The position numbers were made by a program, and so were the translations under genes. A stretch of 6,753 nt of DNA from Cryomorphaceae bacterium (GTDB lineage Bacteria; Bacteroidota; Bacteroidia; Flavobacteriales; Schleiferiaceae). The notes under the pieces are model-generated. The model made no database searches. It saw only the letters and a program-made list of their open reading frames with translations, and was not told where the DNA came from. Shown here piece by piece: positions 6,019 to 6,753 of this stretch (its first letter is position 1; every line of letters begins with the position of its first letter). The DNA lies in contig NYXD01000125.1 of NCBI GenBank assembly GCA_002685435.1, positions 1 through 6,753 of the forward strand. The letters are read 5' to 3'.

Positions 6019-6051
6019 CAATTGTATCAGGGTAGTTCACGCTTGTTGCAA
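6019..6051 (-). promoter_or_regulatory. Candidate promoter for the minus-strand small RNA
   Basis: On the minus strand, TTG at 6051-6049 and TACAATTG at 6026-6019 are separated by 22 bases. This fits the Bacteroidota TTG ... TAnnTTTG layout except for one mismatch in the -7 box. Runs of seven T and six A just upstream (6050-6056 and 6063-6068) resemble an UP element. Support is from pattern only. Confidence 0.4.
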
Positions 6052-6082
6052 AAAAAGTGTAGTTTTTTCTAAAAAGATCAAA

Positions 6083-6093
6083 TTTGTCTGAAA
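6083..6093 (+). repeat. Direct repeat TTTGTCTGAAA, right copy
   Basis: Exact match to 5901-5911. It is followed by a 15-base all-G/C block (6096-6110) that stands out from the A/T-rich surroundings and touches the A run of the next terminator. Confidence 0.5.
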
Positions 6094-6110
6094 CACGCGC
6101 GGCCGGGCCC

Positions 6111-6141
6111 AAAAAAAGCCGCTCCAGATGGAGCGGCTTTT
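6111..6141 (-). terminator. Intrinsic terminator of the peroxiredoxin gene
   Basis: A 12-bp perfect stem (6114-6125 with 6130-6141: AAAAGCCGCTCC / GGAGCGGCTTTT) with an AGAT loop on the plus strand. On the minus strand the stem runs into seven T (6117-6111). It lies 22 bases past the peroxiredoxin stop. The plus-strand side also ends in four T, so weak bidirectional action is possible. Confidence 0.88.
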
Positions 6142-6163
6142 AGTGTTTCAATCAAGGAAAATT

Positions 6164-6753
6164 CTAGTGCTTCGCAAGGTAATCAGCGACACCTTCGTGC
6201 GATTCTTTCATGGCTTCTTTACCTGGTGTCCAGTTTGCAGGGCAAACTTCACCTTTTTCTTCGAAGTACTGCAGTGCATCCACCATGCGCATTGCCTCAT
6301 CTACTGATCGGCCTAATGGGAAGAAGTTTACTAATTGATGCATTACTGTTCCTTCTCTATCGATTAAGAACAAGCCGCGGTAGGCGATCATTTCTCCCGT
6401 AGAAGTTAAGTTACCGTCTTCATCATAGGACCATTCGCCATTAAGAACATCGTAGTTATGAGAAATGGTTTTATTCGTATCCGCAACGATAGGGTAAGTT
6501 ACACCTTCAATACCGCCTTGGTCTTTACCCATCTGCAACCAACCCCAGTGGCTTTGCTCAGTATCTGTTGATACAGCGATCAATTCTACGCCTTTTGCTG
6601 CAAACTCCTCTTTACGCGCTTGGAAGGCGTGCAATTCAGTAGGACATACAAAAGTGAAGTCTTTTGGGTAGAAGAATAAGATTACATACTTTCCTGCGTA
6701 ATCTGATAGTTTGAAGTTTTCAACGATTTCCTCGCCATTGATTACCGCAGAAG
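6164..6753 (-). CDS. 2-Cys peroxiredoxin, AhpC/Prx1 type (N-terminus outside window)
   Basis: Reduces hydrogen peroxide, organic peroxides and peroxynitrite in the cytoplasm using two Cys. The peroxidatic Cys lies in FYPKDFTFVCPTE (codon 6646-6644) and the resolving Cys in GEVCPANW (codon 6244-6242), the typical 2-Cys arrangement. The frame is open to the window edge: upstream of the TTG at 6634 it still encodes family sequence (SAVINGEEIVENFKLSDYAGKYVILFFYPKDF), so 6634 is not the start. About 195 residues are visible, and probably 10-20 are missing from a protein of about 210. The C-terminus reads ADYLAKH, where over-oxidation-sensitive eukaryotic-type Prx have YF, and the GGLG-like site reads GGIEG. 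I infer intermediate or low sensitivity to over-oxidation. Its electron donor could be AhpF or a thioredoxin; the atypical thioredoxin faces it across the intergenic region but is not in the same operon. Promoter and any OxyR or PerR site lie outside. Confidence 0.95.
   Translation of the reverse strand, partial: SAVINGEEIVENFKLSDYAGKYVILFFYPKDFTFVCPTELHAFQARKEEFAAKGVELIAVSTDTEQSHWGWLQMGKDQGGIEGVTYPIVADTNKTISHNYDVLNGEWSYDEDGNLTSTGEMIAYRGLFLIDREGTVMHQLVNFFPLGRSVDEAMRMVDALQYFEEKGEVCPANWTPGKEAMKESHEGVADYLAKH

Larger units (their letters stand above)
5916..6019. repeat. Nested inverted repeat enclosing two hairpins
   Basis: The arm at 5916-5930 (GCGCGTAGGTATATA) pairs with 6005-6019 (TATATACCTAAACGC) at 13 of 15 positions, including a perfect 10-bp block. 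Inside lie the hairpins at 5937-5962 and 5983-5996. A second copy of TACCTAAAC, at 5963-5971 as well as 6009-6017, offers an alternative partner for the left arm. The structure coincides with the candidate minus-strand RNA. Confidence 0.6.

Noticed and set aside
6632..6634. TTG as start of the peroxiredoxin
   Set aside because: It lies downstream of the peroxidatic Cys; the essential FVCPTE motif is encoded upstream in the same open frame.

Overview
The window looks like chromosomal DNA from a member of the Bacteroidota, most likely a flavobacterium-like or Cryomorphaceae-like marine or freshwater lineage. The signs are protein-level resemblance to that phylum throughout, a DUF5606 gene (a family I know only from Bacteroidota), starts without a convincing Shine-Dalgarno sequence, and a TAnnTTTG-type -7 promoter box upstream of the thioredoxin gene. 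No mobile-element gene, CRISPR array, tRNA or rRNA was seen.

Layout. Positions 1-2249 hold a tight plus-strand unit: peptide deformylase (5' end outside the window), a small helical-repeat lipoprotein, a DUF5606 protein and MazG. The first three genes overlap by 1-4 bases and MazG follows after 5 bases, so they are probably co-transcribed. Positions 2250-2454 lack an intact gene but end in what I read as a decayed, internally deleted sixA (phosphohistidine phosphatase) whose stop codon abuts the ATG of ppk1. Positions 2455-5433 hold ppk1 and ppx, the polyphosphate synthesis and degradation pair. A short promoter region then precedes a monocistronic, atypical thioredoxin (5529-5846), closed by a very strong terminator.

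Positions 5847-6163 (317 bases) contain no protein gene but are dense in structure: the thioredoxin terminator on the plus strand, a second terminator hairpin on the minus strand, a GNRA-tetraloop hairpin, a promoter-like element on the minus strand, an 11-bp direct repeat on either side, and the terminator of the downstream gene. Together these point to an unannotated small RNA of about 85 nt on the minus strand (about 6014 to 5930). From 6164 to the right edge, on the minus strand, lies a typical 2-Cys peroxiredoxin of the AhpC/Prx1 type whose N-terminus is outside the window.

Functionally the genes are housekeeping and stress-buffering: N-terminal protein maturation, nucleotide-pool cleaning (MazG), polyphosphate turnover (Ppk1/Ppx), and thiol and peroxide chemistry (thioredoxin, peroxiredoxin). 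The parts most worth attention are the candidate small RNA with its nested and competing inverted repeats, the sixA remnant in front of ppk1, and the unusual thioredoxin active-site surroundings.
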